Shown here in pieces: positions 16,280-25,494 of a DNA stretch of 64,000 nt. Below the pieces are notes generated by a model. That model had not been told where the DNA came from. It ran no database searches and saw only the letters and a list, made by a program, of their open reading frames with translations. The translations under genes were made by a program, and so were the position numbers. The stretch covers positions 1,922,001 to 1,986,000 of the forward strand of contig OZ252054.1 of the NCBI GenBank assembly GCA_965248035.1, written 5' to 3'. This DNA comes from BJGV01 sp964194745. Lineage in GTDB: Bacteria; Pseudomonadota; Gammaproteobacteria; Burkholderiales; Nitrosomonadaceae. Numbering within the stretch: position 1 is the first letter of the stretch; the number at the start of each line of letters is the position of its first letter.

Positions 16280-18901
16280 TTATATCACAATATTCACTAA
16301 TCGTCCTGGAACCACCACCACTTTCTTCACTTCATGCCCAGCAACAAATTTTTGTACCTGATCGTTATCCAGGGCGATACGCTCGATAGTTGCACGTTCT
16401 GCATCTTTGACAACGTGTATCTTGCCGCGAAGTTTGCCATTGACCTGCACCACCATTTCAATTTCGTCTTGTACTAGCGCCGCGTCGTCTGCCTCTGGCC
16501 ACGGTTGGTCGAGCAGCTCAGTTCCTGGTTTGAGTTCTTGCCACAATGCATGGCAGATGTGGGGAACAATGGGAGAGAGCAGCAGCACGATACCCTCCAG
16601 TGCCTCTTGTACTAGACTACGGGAGGTTGCGTCGGAATCGTGAACTTTTGCGAGAGTGTTCATTAATTCCATCACAGAAGCAATCGCGGTGTTAAAAGTG
16701 TGGCGTCTTCTAAGGTCGTCACCGACCTTTGCAACGGTATGATGCAATTGAAAGCGAAGGAACTTAAGCTCAGTAGAAAGGTCGTTGTTGATTCTAGGTT
16801 CAATTGTCCCTTGTTGCAGATGATTGTACACTTGTTTCCATAGCCGATTCAGAAAACGGAATGCACCATCTACTCCAGCATCTGCCCATTCCAGCGTTTG
16901 TTCAGGAGGACTAGCAAACATTATGAACAGCCGTGCAGTGTCAGCACCATATTTATCTACCAGTTTTTGTGGGTCAATACCATTATTTTTGGATTTCGAC
17001 ATAGTGCCAACGCCCCCGAATTCAACAGGCTGGTCATCCGTACGTAGAATTGCTCCACTACGTTTTCCTTGATCGTCTGTTTGAATATCTACGTCAACCG
17101 GATTAAAGTAAGTAATGCGCCCAGTTTCTGTTTTTCGAAAGAAAATTTCGTTCAATACCATACCCTGGGTAAGCAAATTTGCGAAAGGTTCGTCAAATCT
17201 TACCAGTTTAAGATTGTGCATGACCTTACTCCAAAAACGCGAATACAGCAGGTGTAGAATGGCGTGTTCAATGCCACCGATATATTGATCTACTGGCAGC
17301 CAATAATTTGCGCGTGCATCGGTTACGGTTTTGTCTTGGTCGGAACATGCATAGCGAATGTAATACCAAGATGAATCGACAAAAGTATCCATGGTGTCCG
17401 TCTCACGTCTTGCAAGTTTGCCGCACTGCGGGCAGTCACACACGTAAAATGACGGTGTTTTTGCCAGTGGATTGCCAGAACCATCTGGAACCAAATTCTC
17501 CGGCAACACTACTGGAAGTTGCTCATCCGGTACTGGTACGACTCCACAGGTATCGCAGTGAACAAGTGGAATCGGGCAACCCCAATAGCGTTGGCGAGAA
17601 ATACCCCAGTCACGCAGACGGAACTGAGTTGTTTTATCTCCCAAACCCAAAGCAGATAAATCAGAAGCGATAGCATCAACTGCTGTTTGAAATTTCAGGC
17701 CATCGTATTTACCAGAATTGGTGCACACTCCTTCCTTGGAGCTGTACCAGTCTTTCCATTGCTCAATGCTAAATTCAAAATATGAGCCTAATTGGGAGTC
17801 AATTGGTGCTGAAATAACTTGTTTAATAGGTAGGCTGTATTTTTTCGCGAACTCAAAATCACGTTCGTCGTGTGCAGGCACCGCCATCACCGCGCCTTCG
17901 CCATAGCCCATCAGTACATAATTAGCAATCCATACAGGTAGTTTTGAACCAGTTAGTGGATGAACAACAAATAACCCTGTGGCCATGCCTTTCTTTTCCT
18001 GAGCAGCAAGTTCTGATTCCATAGTGGCATTGTGTTTGCACTCTACTATGAATGTAGCTAGATCTCGATTGTATTTTGCCGCGTGGAGTGCGATTGGGTG
18101 CTCTGCCGCCACCGCCACGTAAGTTGCACCCAGCAAGGTGTCAGCACGGGTGGTGAAGACTTGTAGAGCTTGTGGCGTGTTGGATGCAACATCGGCAGGA
18201 AAAGTAACATTTACACCAAAACTTTTACCAATCCAATTGGCTTGCATAGTTTTTACACGCTCTGGCCAACCGGGTAATTTATCGAGATCACTGAGTAGTT
18301 CTTCGGCATATTGGGTAATTCTGAGGTAGTAGCCTGGAATTTCACGTTTTTCAATCAATGCGCCAGTACGCCAACCACGTCCGTCTACCACCTGCTCGTT
18401 GGCCAAAACGGTCTGATCTACTGGATCCCAGTTCACTATTTGAGTTTTCTTGTAGGCAATGCCTTTTTCCAGCATTCGTAAAAACAGCCATTGATTCCAG
18501 CGGTAGTAATTCGGCTTGCAGGTAGCGAGTTCCCGATCCCAGTCTATGGCTAGTCCCAAACTCTGTAGCTGTTTGCGCATGTAGGCGATGTTGTCATAAG
18601 TCCACTGTGCGGGCGGTACTTTGTTTTGCATTGCCGCATTTTCTGCAGGCAGGCCGAAAGCATCCCAGCCCATGGGTTGCAGCACGTTGCAACCATTCAT
18701 ACGGTGATAACGTGACAGCAGGTCACCAATGGTGTAATTGCGCACATGTCCCATGTGCAGTTTTCCGGACGGGTAGGGGAACATCGAGAGGCAGTAATAC
18801 TTTTGCTTACCGGGAATCTCAGCAGCTTTGAAAGCGGCGGTTTTATTCCAGTAACGCTGAGCATCTAGTTCAATTTTCTGTGGATTATATTTTTCTTGCA
18901 T
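16280..18901 (-). CDS. leuS: Leucyl-tRNA synthetase
   Basis: This class I synthetase of 873 aa charges tRNA-Leu. It has the HIGH-type motif in PYPSGKLHMGHVRNYTIGD, the CP1 editing domain (TTRADTLLGATYVAVAAEHP, threonine-rich editing motif, and GYGEGAVMAVPAHDERDFEF), and the KMSKS-type sequence GTMSKSKNNGIDP. A zinc-domain-like CDTCGVVPVP with CDCPQCGKLA lies between. The ATG at 18901 (MQEKYNPQKIELDAQRYW) fits the family; a 30-codon upstream in-frame extension does not. Confidence 0.97.
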   Translation of the reverse strand: MQEKYNPQKIELDAQRYWNKTAAFKAAEIPGKQKYYCLSMFPYPSGKLHMGHVRNYTIGDLLSRYHRMNGCNVLQPMGWDAFGLPAENAAMQNKVPPAQWTYDNIAYMRKQLQSLGLAIDWDRELATCKPNYYRWNQWLFLRMLEKGIAYKKTQIVNWDPVDQTVLANEQVVDGRGWRTGALIEKREIPGYYLRITQYAEELLSDLDKLPGWPERVKTMQANWIGKSFGVNVTFPADVASNTPQALQVFTTRADTLLGATYVAVAAEHPIALHAAKYNRDLATFIVECKHNATMESELAAQEKKGMATGLFVVHPLTGSKLPVWIANYVLMGYGEGAVMAVPAHDERDFEFAKKYSLPIKQVISAPIDSQLGSYFEFSIEQWKDWYSSKEGVCTNSGKYDGLKFQTAVDAIASDLSALGLGDKTTQFRLRDWGISRQRYWGCPIPLVHCDTCGVVPVPDEQLPVVLPENLVPDGSGNPLAKTPSFYVCDCPQCGKLARRETDTMDTFVDSSWYYIRYACSDQDKTVTDARANYWLPVDQYIGGIEHAILHLLYSRFWSKVMHNLKLVRFDEPFANLLTQGMVLNEIFFRKTETGRITYFNPVDVDIQTDDQGKRSGAILRTDDQPVEFGGVGTMSKSKNNGIDPQKLVDKYGADTARLFIMFASPPEQTLEWADAGVDGAFRFLNRLWKQVYNHLQQGTIEPRINNDLSTELKFLRFQLHHTVAKVGDDLRRRHTFNTAIASVMELMNTLAKVHDSDATSRSLVQEALEGIVLLLSPIVPHICHALWQELKPGTELLDQPWPEADDAALVQDEIEMVVQVNGKLRGKIHVVKDAERATIERIALDNDQVQKFVAGHEVKKVVVVPGRLVNIVI

Positions 18902-19232
18902 AAAATTAAACACCGTTGAGTGGATAATTATAACGTTAAGGATACTTGGTAAAGGATACTTGGTTATCGTCTTTACATGCATTTTTACCACCGTATATCA
19001 TATGTGTAAAAATTACATTGGGTTTAGAAAGCGTTCAGTTCTTCTGAAATTTATTACAAATTATAAGGTTTCATATGTTATGTTTGATTTTCTTGCTTAT
19101 CCAATAAAAGCCGTATCATAACAATAAAGAAATCTGACTATTTTGCCATTAGAAGTTCAGTTAGGGTCTGCGAGCTTGCGGGCAGCTTTTTGTCCGTACT
19201 ATTTGTTACCACTGTTCCAGGAGAAATCTTGC
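18902..19232. other. Divergent leuS/prkB intergenic region
   Basis: This 331-base AT-rich gap must hold both promoters. No tRNA, hairpin terminator or clear operator repeat was recognised. In a Calvin-cycle gene context a LysR-type (CbbR) site, TnA, might be expected, but no convincing pair of sites stands out by eye. Confidence 0.45.
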
Positions 19233-20105
19233 ATGTCACAAAAACACCCTGTTATTGCCATTACAGGATCGTCTGGCGCCGGTACCTCAACGGTCAAAAA
19301 CAGTTTTGAGCATATATTTCGTCGCGAAAAAATTAATGTTGTTGTGATAGAAGGTGACAGCTTTCATCGCTACGACCGCAATGCGATGAAGAAAGCCATA
19401 GCTAAATCGGATAAAGAAAACGGTCATCCCATCAGCCATTTTGGTCCTGAGGCCAACGAATTCGAGAAACTTGAAGCGCTATTCAAGGAATACGGCAAGA
19501 GTGGCAGCGGTAAGACTCGTCTGTATTTACATAACGATGAAGAAGCTGCGCCTCACAAGCAGAAGGCAGGTACGTTCACTCCTTGGGCATCGATTGCTCA
19601 TGGTTCTGATATGCTGTTTTATGAGGGTCTACATGGCGGGGTAAAGAGCGAATCTGCTGATGTCACTAAGTATGTTGATTTACTGGTAGGGGTTGTTCCT
19701 ATAGTTAATCTGGAATGGATCCAGAAGATCCATCGCGATATGAATGCGCGCGGTTATTCGGTGGAGGCAGTAACTCACACTATCTTGCGACGTATGCACG
19801 ATTACGTGTATTACATTGCCCCCCAGTTTTCGCGTACTCACATCAACTTTCAGAGGGTGCCGACTGTTGACACATCTAACCCATTCATCGCACGGGGAAT
19901 TCCGGTTTTGGATGAGAGCTTCGTCGTGATTCGCTTCCGAGAACCTAGAAACGTGGACTTCCCTTATCTGCTTTCCATGATTCATGATTCCTTTATGTCG
20001 CGCCCGAACACTATTGTTGTTCCCGGTGGAAAAATGGGGCTAGCGATAGAGCTGATATTGGCGCCATTGATTCTTAATCTGGTGGCGAGGAGCAACAAGA
20101 AGTAA
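19233..20105 (+). CDS. prkB: Phosphoribulokinase
   Basis: This 290-aa enzyme phosphorylates ribulose 5-phosphate to RuBP, the acceptor for CO2 fixation by Rubisco. The P-loop is AITGSSGAGTSTVKNSF, followed by VIEGDSFHRYDRNAMK, HFGPEANEF, the Walker-B-like LFYEGLHGG and the IVNLEWIQKIHRDMNARGYS segment. The length matches the bacterial octameric class. AGGAGA precedes ATG 19233, which is preferred to an in-frame start 30 codons earlier. No other Calvin gene is nearby. Its presence is the main sign of autotrophy in the window. Confidence 0.95.
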   Translation: MSQKHPVIAITGSSGAGTSTVKNSFEHIFRREKINVVVIEGDSFHRYDRNAMKKAIAKSDKENGHPISHFGPEANEFEKLEALFKEYGKSGSGKTRLYLHNDEEAAPHKQKAGTFTPWASIAHGSDMLFYEGLHGGVKSESADVTKYVDLLVGVVPIVNLEWIQKIHRDMNARGYSVEAVTHTILRRMHDYVYYIAPQFSRTHINFQRVPTVDTSNPFIARGIPVLDESFVVIRFREPRNVDFPYLLSMIHDSFMSRPNTIVVPGGKMGLAIELILAPLILNLVARSNKK

Positions 20106-20221
20106 GTAGTCAGGTAAGTTTTCTTGATAAGGAATACTCTAGCAAACTTTGTTTCCTGCACGGATTGGTGAAGGCTGTATAATTTCTGTTTAGAATTTAC
20201 CCCGGAAACGGCCTTCTTCCA

Positions 20222-22495
20222 ATGTCTTTTCTACTTTCCGGTCTCAATGCTGAGCAACTCAAAGCGGTCACTCTGCCGCACCAGTCAGCCTTAGTACTGG
20301 CAGGTGCGGGTAGCGGCAAAACACGGGTACTTACTACCCGTATTGCGTATTTAATCCAGTCTAGGCAGGTTAGCCCTCACAGCATAATAGCTGTCACTTT
20401 TACCAATAAAGCGGCAAAGCAAATGCTCACGCGCATTTCCACCATGCTACCAATTAATACGCAGGGCATGTGGGTAGGTACTTTTCACGGTCTATGCAAT
20501 CGTATGCTGCGCGCGCATTATCAGGACGCTGGATTACCACAAGCTTTCCAGATTCTTGATTCAGCTGATCAGTTAGCGGTTATAAAGCGCGTCCTGAAAA
20601 GTATCGGTGCAGATGACGAAAAATTTCCACCACGCCAGGTTCAATGGTTCATCAACAACGCAAAAGAAGAGGGACTGCGAGGATCCCAGGTCGAAGCTTA
20701 CGATGACTTCACGCGTAAGATGGTTGAGTTCTATTTGGTTTACGAGCAGCAGTGCAACAAGGAAGGCATGGTAGATTTTGCTGAACTTTTACTGCGTAGC
20801 TACGAATTACTTACTCGCAATGAGATTTTGCGGAGTTATTATAGCGGGCGATTCAGTCATATTTTAGTAGATGAGTTTCAGGATACCAGCCAACTACAAT
20901 ACAAGTGGCTTAAGCTACTTGCTGGTGTGAGAGCCGCTGTATTTGTAGTGGGTGATGATGACCAAAGTATCTATGCATTTCGTGGTGCCAATATCGGTAA
21001 TATGAGGGATTTTGAGCATGATTTTCGCATCTCAAAAATTATTAAACTGGAACAAAACTATCGCTCACATGGCAACATACTGGACGCGGCTAATACATTG
21101 ATACGAAACAACAGTGGACGTTTGGACAAAAACCTGTGGACTTCAGAAGGCCACGGTGAACCATTGAGAGTGTATAACGCGCCGACTGACTTCGATGAGG
21201 CCGCGTTCATTGTATACGAGGTTAAATCATTGCATGCTGAGGGAGTAGGGTTATCTCAGATAGCGCTACTTTACCGATCTAACGCACAATCACGCGTGTT
21301 AGAACATGCCTTGTTTAACGCTTCGCTGGCTTACCGTGTATATGGTGGTATGCGCTTCTTTGAGCGCCAGGAAATCAAGCATGCTCTGGCATACTTGCGG
21401 ATGATTGCTAATCCCGATGACAATAATGCATTGTTACGGATTATCAATTTTCCTGTGCGCGGAATCGGCGCACGTGGCTTGGAACAGTTACAGGATGATG
21501 CCAAGCAGCAGGATGGTAGCTTATGGCAGGCGGCACTAGAAAAATATAGGAGTGGAGCAATCCCCATTCAGGGCTCAGAAGACATGGCCTCGGTTTCGCA
21601 TAGCAGGAATAAAAAAGTAGATAAACCAAAGAAGGGGGTCAACAGTTTTGTAGTATTGATTGAGGCGATACAGCAAGGTTGCGTAGAGTTGTCGTTGCCG
21701 GAAATCGTCGTTCATATGCTCGAGCATAGCGGACTTGTAGAACATTATCGTACCGAGCGCGAAGGGGCTAATCGGCTAGAGAATCTGAACGAGTTGATCA
21801 ATGCAGCCACCAGCTACATTCAAGAAGCTGAGGATGATAGTCTCGCTGCGTTTCTTGCACATGCATCGCTGGAAGCGGGGGAACATCAGAGCGGTGACAA
21901 TCAGGACGCACTTCAATTGATGACTGTACATTCAGCTAAGGGATTGGAGTTTCATAGCGTTTTTCTGAGTGGACTAGAGGAAGGTTTGTTTCCCCACGAG
22001 AACAGTCGAAACGAAGCTGGTGGATTAGAGGAAGAGCGTCGTTTAATGTATGTGGCTTTGACCCGTGCACGGCGGAGGTTATATCTAAGTTTTGCTCAAA
22101 ACCGTATGCTACATGGTCAAACTCGCTACAATATTCCATCACGCTTTTTGCAGGAAATTCCGGATAGTTTGCTGAAGTGGTTACATCCTGTGCAAAAAGA
22201 TGTAATCACGCAGCAAGTGCCAGGAATTATGGGGAGAGAGTCAGGAACTACAGATTGGGGGTCTGGTATGCTGACTCAGAAGTCTAGACTCAGGATGCAA
22301 GATTGCACATTAGGCATTCGGGACTCGGAGGCATCGCAATGGCGTGTAGGGCAGAACGTGACTCACGCTAAGTTCGGTACGGGCGTAATCGTCAATTGTG
22401 AAGGTGGTGGCGCAGACGCACGCGTTCAGGTCAAGTTCAATCACGCTGGAACAAAATGGCTGTCGCTGGAATATGCCAAACTGGTTTCCACCTGA
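20222..22495 (+). CDS. uvrD: DNA helicase UvrD/PcrA type
   Basis: This 757-aa superfamily 1A 3'-5' helicase acts in nucleotide excision and mismatch repair. Motifs in order: LNAEQLKAV (Q motif), Walker A AGAGSGKTRVLTTRI, AVTFTNKAAKQM, DEFQDTSQLQYKWLKLL, GDDDQSIYAFRGA, QNYRSHGNIL, VHSAKGLEF and EEERRLMYVALTRARRRL. The C-terminal GQNVTHAKFGTGVIVNCEG with WLSLEYAKL is the Tudor-like RNA-polymerase-binding tail of UvrD/PcrA, which separates it from Rep. Confidence 0.95.
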   Translation: MSFLLSGLNAEQLKAVTLPHQSALVLAGAGSGKTRVLTTRIAYLIQSRQVSPHSIIAVTFTNKAAKQMLTRISTMLPINTQGMWVGTFHGLCNRMLRAHYQDAGLPQAFQILDSADQLAVIKRVLKSIGADDEKFPPRQVQWFINNAKEEGLRGSQVEAYDDFTRKMVEFYLVYEQQCNKEGMVDFAELLLRSYELLTRNEILRSYYSGRFSHILVDEFQDTSQLQYKWLKLLAGVRAAVFVVGDDDQSIYAFRGANIGNMRDFEHDFRISKIIKLEQNYRSHGNILDAANTLIRNNSGRLDKNLWTSEGHGEPLRVYNAPTDFDEAAFIVYEVKSLHAEGVGLSQIALLYRSNAQSRVLEHALFNASLAYRVYGGMRFFERQEIKHALAYLRMIANPDDNNALLRIINFPVRGIGARGLEQLQDDAKQQDGSLWQAALEKYRSGAIPIQGSEDMASVSHSRNKKVDKPKKGVNSFVVLIEAIQQGCVELSLPEIVVHMLEHSGLVEHYRTEREGANRLENLNELINAATSYIQEAEDDSLAAFLAHASLEAGEHQSGDNQDALQLMTVHSAKGLEFHSVFLSGLEEGLFPHENSRNEAGGLEEERRLMYVALTRARRRLYLSFAQNRMLHGQTRYNIPSRFLQEIPDSLLKWLHPVQKDVITQQVPGIMGRESGTTDWGSGMLTQKSRLRMQDCTLGIRDSEASQWRVGQNVTHAKFGTGVIVNCEGGGADARVQVKFNHAGTKWLSLEYAKLVST

Positions 22496-22525
22496 CTGAG
22501 AAAGTTTGGCAAAGAATTGACCGGA

Positions 22526-23248
22526 TTATTCCGTCTCGGATGTATCAGTAAATATAGCCTTGTAGCTCGCGTAAATCGAGGCAAACAACGTTGGTATTAG
22601 TATGAAAAATCCCAATCCATAGGGTATCGAGGAAATTATTGCCAGAACAATAAGCGAGATTGCATAAATCTGAAGGGGTATGAAATTTGATATGCAGCCA
22701 AAGAAGCTCAGTCGCATGGCAGCAAATGGGGGCATGCGATCAAACATTATCAACAACGGCGCAAACCAAGTAGCCATCATTAGTGGGACAGACAATACTA
22801 GTACTATTAGGGTGGCGGATAACATATTACCTGAGACACGTTGCAACTCATTTTCGTTAACCCTCTTTCCCTCTAACCATAAATCCATCAATGTATCGCC
22901 TCCTACTAGCATGGCTAGGCTGATGATTAGTACCTGTCCCACTAGATAAATTCCTCCTAAAGTGATCAGCGGAATAGTGTTTGTCCGAAATCCTACAAAT
23001 ATATGACCAATTTCCAATTCTTCACCTTGTTCAAGAGCTTTGCATCCGGTCATCAAACCAGCCATAAACACCGGTGAAAGTAGTGTAAAAATAATTTGTC
23101 CTATTGTCTGGACGAATGAAAATGCGACGGCAATACTCAGCAAAGCACCACATAGTATGATCAAAATTAACGGACTCTTGCGGAATAGGTAGAAACCATT
23201 CACGATCCACTGTAATCCTTGTTTTGCTCCAACTTGTTTTGCTTTCAT
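22526..23248 (-). CDS. BPSS1780-family membrane protein
   Basis: This 240-aa protein has about six hydrophobic segments and opens with GAKQGLQWIVNGFYLFRKSPLILIIL, the signature of the BPSS1780 family of betaproteobacterial inner-membrane proteins. A second motif is AMRLSFFGCISNFIPLQIY. No function is established. The gene is convergent with uvrD (30-base gap) and follows thrB on the same strand by 67 bases. Confidence 0.85.
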   Translation of the reverse strand: MKAKQVGAKQGLQWIVNGFYLFRKSPLILIILCGALLSIAVAFSFVQTIGQIIFTLLSPVFMAGLMTGCKALEQGEELEIGHIFVGFRTNTIPLITLGGIYLVGQVLIISLAMLVGGDTLMDLWLEGKRVNENELQRVSGNMLSATLIVLVLSVPLMMATWFAPLLIMFDRMPPFAAMRLSFFGCISNFIPLQIYAISLIVLAIISSIPYGLGFFILIPTLFASIYASYKAIFTDTSETE

Positions 23249-23315
23249 CTCTTGGCATCTCCTATATACCTAGAGTGGACATTCGTTGTCCAACCTTGAT
23301 CTAGTAGTTTACTGC

Positions 23316-24266
23316 TCAAACCCAAATTTGTGCCAGCTTCGACTGAGATACCAAATGACTTTCCAGTATATGCCTGAAATAGGTAGGATTTTTGGAATAA
23401 GTAAGCTCTCCCGCACGTGGTAAATGGTAGTCATATAGTCTTGATATCCAGAAACGTAATGCCCCCGCGCGTAGCATCACCGGCCAGACATTACGTTCGA
23501 CGGAGGTAAGCGGACGTGTGTAATGATAAGCTTGAAGTAGGGACAACATGTGGGCTTCGTTCAGTTTGCCGTTTTCAACCATACACCAGTCATTGGCAGC
23601 AATAGCAAGATCATACAACAGTACATCGTTGCAGGCGAAGTAAAAATCGATCACGCCACCAATGGTGTTGTTGGTGAATAGTACGTTATCGCGGAACAGG
23701 TCTGCATGGATTACACCGCGCGGGAGATTTCCAAATCGGTACCGGGATTGGAAACGCAGTTCTTCCTTAAGAATATCTGCCTCTACTACCGGTAGAAACG
23801 GTATGAGTGTGGGTGCTATGGTTTTCCACCACTTAGGTCCACGTGGATTGTTCATTCTATCAGGAAATGATAGGCCGGACAAATGCATGTTTGCTAGTAG
23901 TGTTCCAACTAGTGCGCATTGTGCAGAGGTAGGACATTCAAGCGGCCTTCCGGGTAAACAGGTAACGAGGCTTGCTGGCTTGCCATTTAGCTCGCCCAGA
24001 AATTTATTGTCAAGACTAGCTATCGGACTGGGACAGGGGATGCCATGGCACGAAAGATGTACCATCAGGTTGAGGTAATAGTGCAGCTCAGAGGCAAGGA
24101 GTTTCTCAAATAGCGTGAGAATGTATTTGCCGTGAGTGGTGGTGACGAAATAGTTTGTGTTTTCGATACCGGAAGATATGCCCTGCAAATTAATTAGCGT
24201 ACCTAGGGAATAGTTTCTGAGCCAGGCAGAAAGTTGTTCTTGGGTAACGGTGGTAAAAACAGACAT
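23316..24266 (-). CDS. thrB: Homoserine kinase (ThrB2, choline-kinase fold)
   Basis: This 316-aa kinase makes O-phosphohomoserine for threonine synthesis. It belongs to the aminoglycoside-phosphotransferase-like fold: ISSGIENTNYFVTTTHGKYILTLFE, the catalytic loop RGVIHADLFRDNVLFTNNTIGGVIDFYFACND (HxDxxxxN and DFxxA), and RAGALRFWISRLYDYHLPR. This is the non-GHMP form used by betaproteobacteria. It is followed by the membrane protein and preceded by the DUF2782 gene, an order that recurs near polA. Confidence 0.93.
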   Translation of the reverse strand: MSVFTTVTQEQLSAWLRNYSLGTLINLQGISSGIENTNYFVTTTHGKYILTLFEKLLASELHYYLNLMVHLSCHGIPCPSPIASLDNKFLGELNGKPASLVTCLPGRPLECPTSAQCALVGTLLANMHLSGLSFPDRMNNPRGPKWWKTIAPTLIPFLPVVEADILKEELRFQSRYRFGNLPRGVIHADLFRDNVLFTNNTIGGVIDFYFACNDVLLYDLAIAANDWCMVENGKLNEAHMLSLLQAYHYTRPLTSVERNVWPVMLRAGALRFWISRLYDYHLPRAGELTYSKNPTYFRHILESHLVSQSKLAQIWV

Positions 24267-24335
24267 GAGTAAGAAGTGATAAAGGGGCAGAAACGCAGGC
24301 TGACGCGCTATTCTTCCTTGTCATTTATGGGAAAT

Positions 24336-24695
24336 TTAAAACTGGTATATCACCCACATTGGTGGGCGTATGCCATCTTCGAGAGTGCCATCTCCCCGGT
24401 AGAATGCGCCATCGCCCGTATCGTCAATTAAATAATATGGAAAACCGATGCGAGGAGTAACCTTGATCATGTAAATGTCTCCATGCATGTGGTATTCCTC
24501 AATCCTATCTTCCCCGCTTTTCCTGATGATGACCTGTGGTTCTTCTAGTAAGGGATCTTCAGCGTTGGGTGACTCTAACGACAATTCTGGAAGCTCTGGA
24601 GGCGGCGGTGCTTCCTGCAAGTTACTGGGTTGGGTAGACTGCGCTGCCGCAGGCGCTGCCAGACTTAGTAACAATACAAAAAATATTAGATGCAT
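24336..24695 (-). CDS. DUF2782 domain periplasmic protein
   Basis: This 119-aa secreted protein has a signal peptide (MHLIFFVLLLSLAAPAAAQS), a proline/glutamate-rich linker, and the DUF2782 core VIIRKSGEDRIEEYHMHGDIYMIKVTPRIGFPYYLIDDTGDG. The function is unknown; the family is found next to thrB and polA in betaproteobacteria, as here. The start at 24695 gives a clean signal peptide; an ATG ten codons upstream would add polar residues. Confidence 0.87.
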   Translation of the reverse strand: MHLIFFVLLLSLAAPAAAQSTQPSNLQEAPPPPELPELSLESPNAEDPLLEEPQVIIRKSGEDRIEEYHMHGDIYMIKVTPRIGFPYYLIDDTGDGAFYRGDGTLEDGIRPPMWVIYQF

Positions 24696-24743
24696 AGTGG
24701 TCCCTGGATGGGTTAATTTATACATTCTATCGACATGTATTGT

Positions 24744-25472
24744 TTATAGATTAAGTTGAACTTCTAATTCTGCTGCAGAAGGTTCGAAACCACGGGTTTC
24801 GTAATACTGAAAAATTGCATTAACCACTTGACTAGGCTGATCTATTACTTGTATCAAGTCCATATCTTCCGAGGAGATCATATTCTCAGCTACCAGTGAT
24901 TGTCGGAACCAGCTAAGTATGCCACTCCAGAAATCCGAACAGACCAGAATAACCGGCATTTTTCGGGTTTTTCCAGTTTGTACCAGCGTAAGTGCTTCCA
25001 TCAGTTCGTCCAGTGTACCAAATCCACCTGGCATAACCACATAGGCGGTGGCAAATCTTACAAACATGTATTTGCGCGCAAAAAAATGGCGAAAAGACTG
25101 ACTAATATCCTGGTAGGTATTGCTATGTTGCTCATGAGGTAGTTGGATATTTAGGCCGATGCTAGGTGATTTTCCGAAATAAGCACCCTTATTTGCTGCT
25201 TCCATAATGCCAGGCCCACCTCCAGAGATTACTGAGAAACCTGCATCAGACAATTGCAGCGCAATTTGCTCTGCTAGTTTATAGTGGGGATGGTCAGCAT
25301 GAGTACGTGCACTGCCAAAAATACTAACTGCAGGTTTAATGGAATTAAGGCGCTCCGTTCCCTCGACAAATTCTGCCATAATTCCAAATACACGCCATGA
25401 TTCCCGTGCTGACCAGCTTTTTTCTAGGTAGTCAACGGTCATGTTGCTGGCTGGCTTATCTTGCTGGCTCAT
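24744..25472 (-). CDS. LOG family TIGR00730 Rossmann-fold protein
   Basis: This 242-aa protein has the LOG/lysine-decarboxylase-like motifs SGGGPGIMEAANKGAY and MPGGFGTLDELMEALTLVQTGK (PGGxGTxxE). Family members release cytokinin-type bases from their riboside monophosphates or act as nucleotide 5'-monophosphate phosphoribohydrolases. Its start lies only 22 bases from the divergent polA start, so promoters of one must lie inside the other's coding region. Confidence 0.92.
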   Translation of the reverse strand: MSQQDKPASNMTVDYLEKSWSARESWRVFGIMAEFVEGTERLNSIKPAVSIFGSARTHADHPHYKLAEQIALQLSDAGFSVISGGGPGIMEAANKGAYFGKSPSIGLNIQLPHEQHSNTYQDISQSFRHFFARKYMFVRFATAYVVMPGGFGTLDELMEALTLVQTGKTRKMPVILVCSDFWSGILSWFRQSLVAENMISSEDMDLIQVIDQPSQVVNAIFQYYETRGFEPSAAELEVQLNL

Positions 25473-25494
25473 GGATAACCTTTAGAAGAATTTT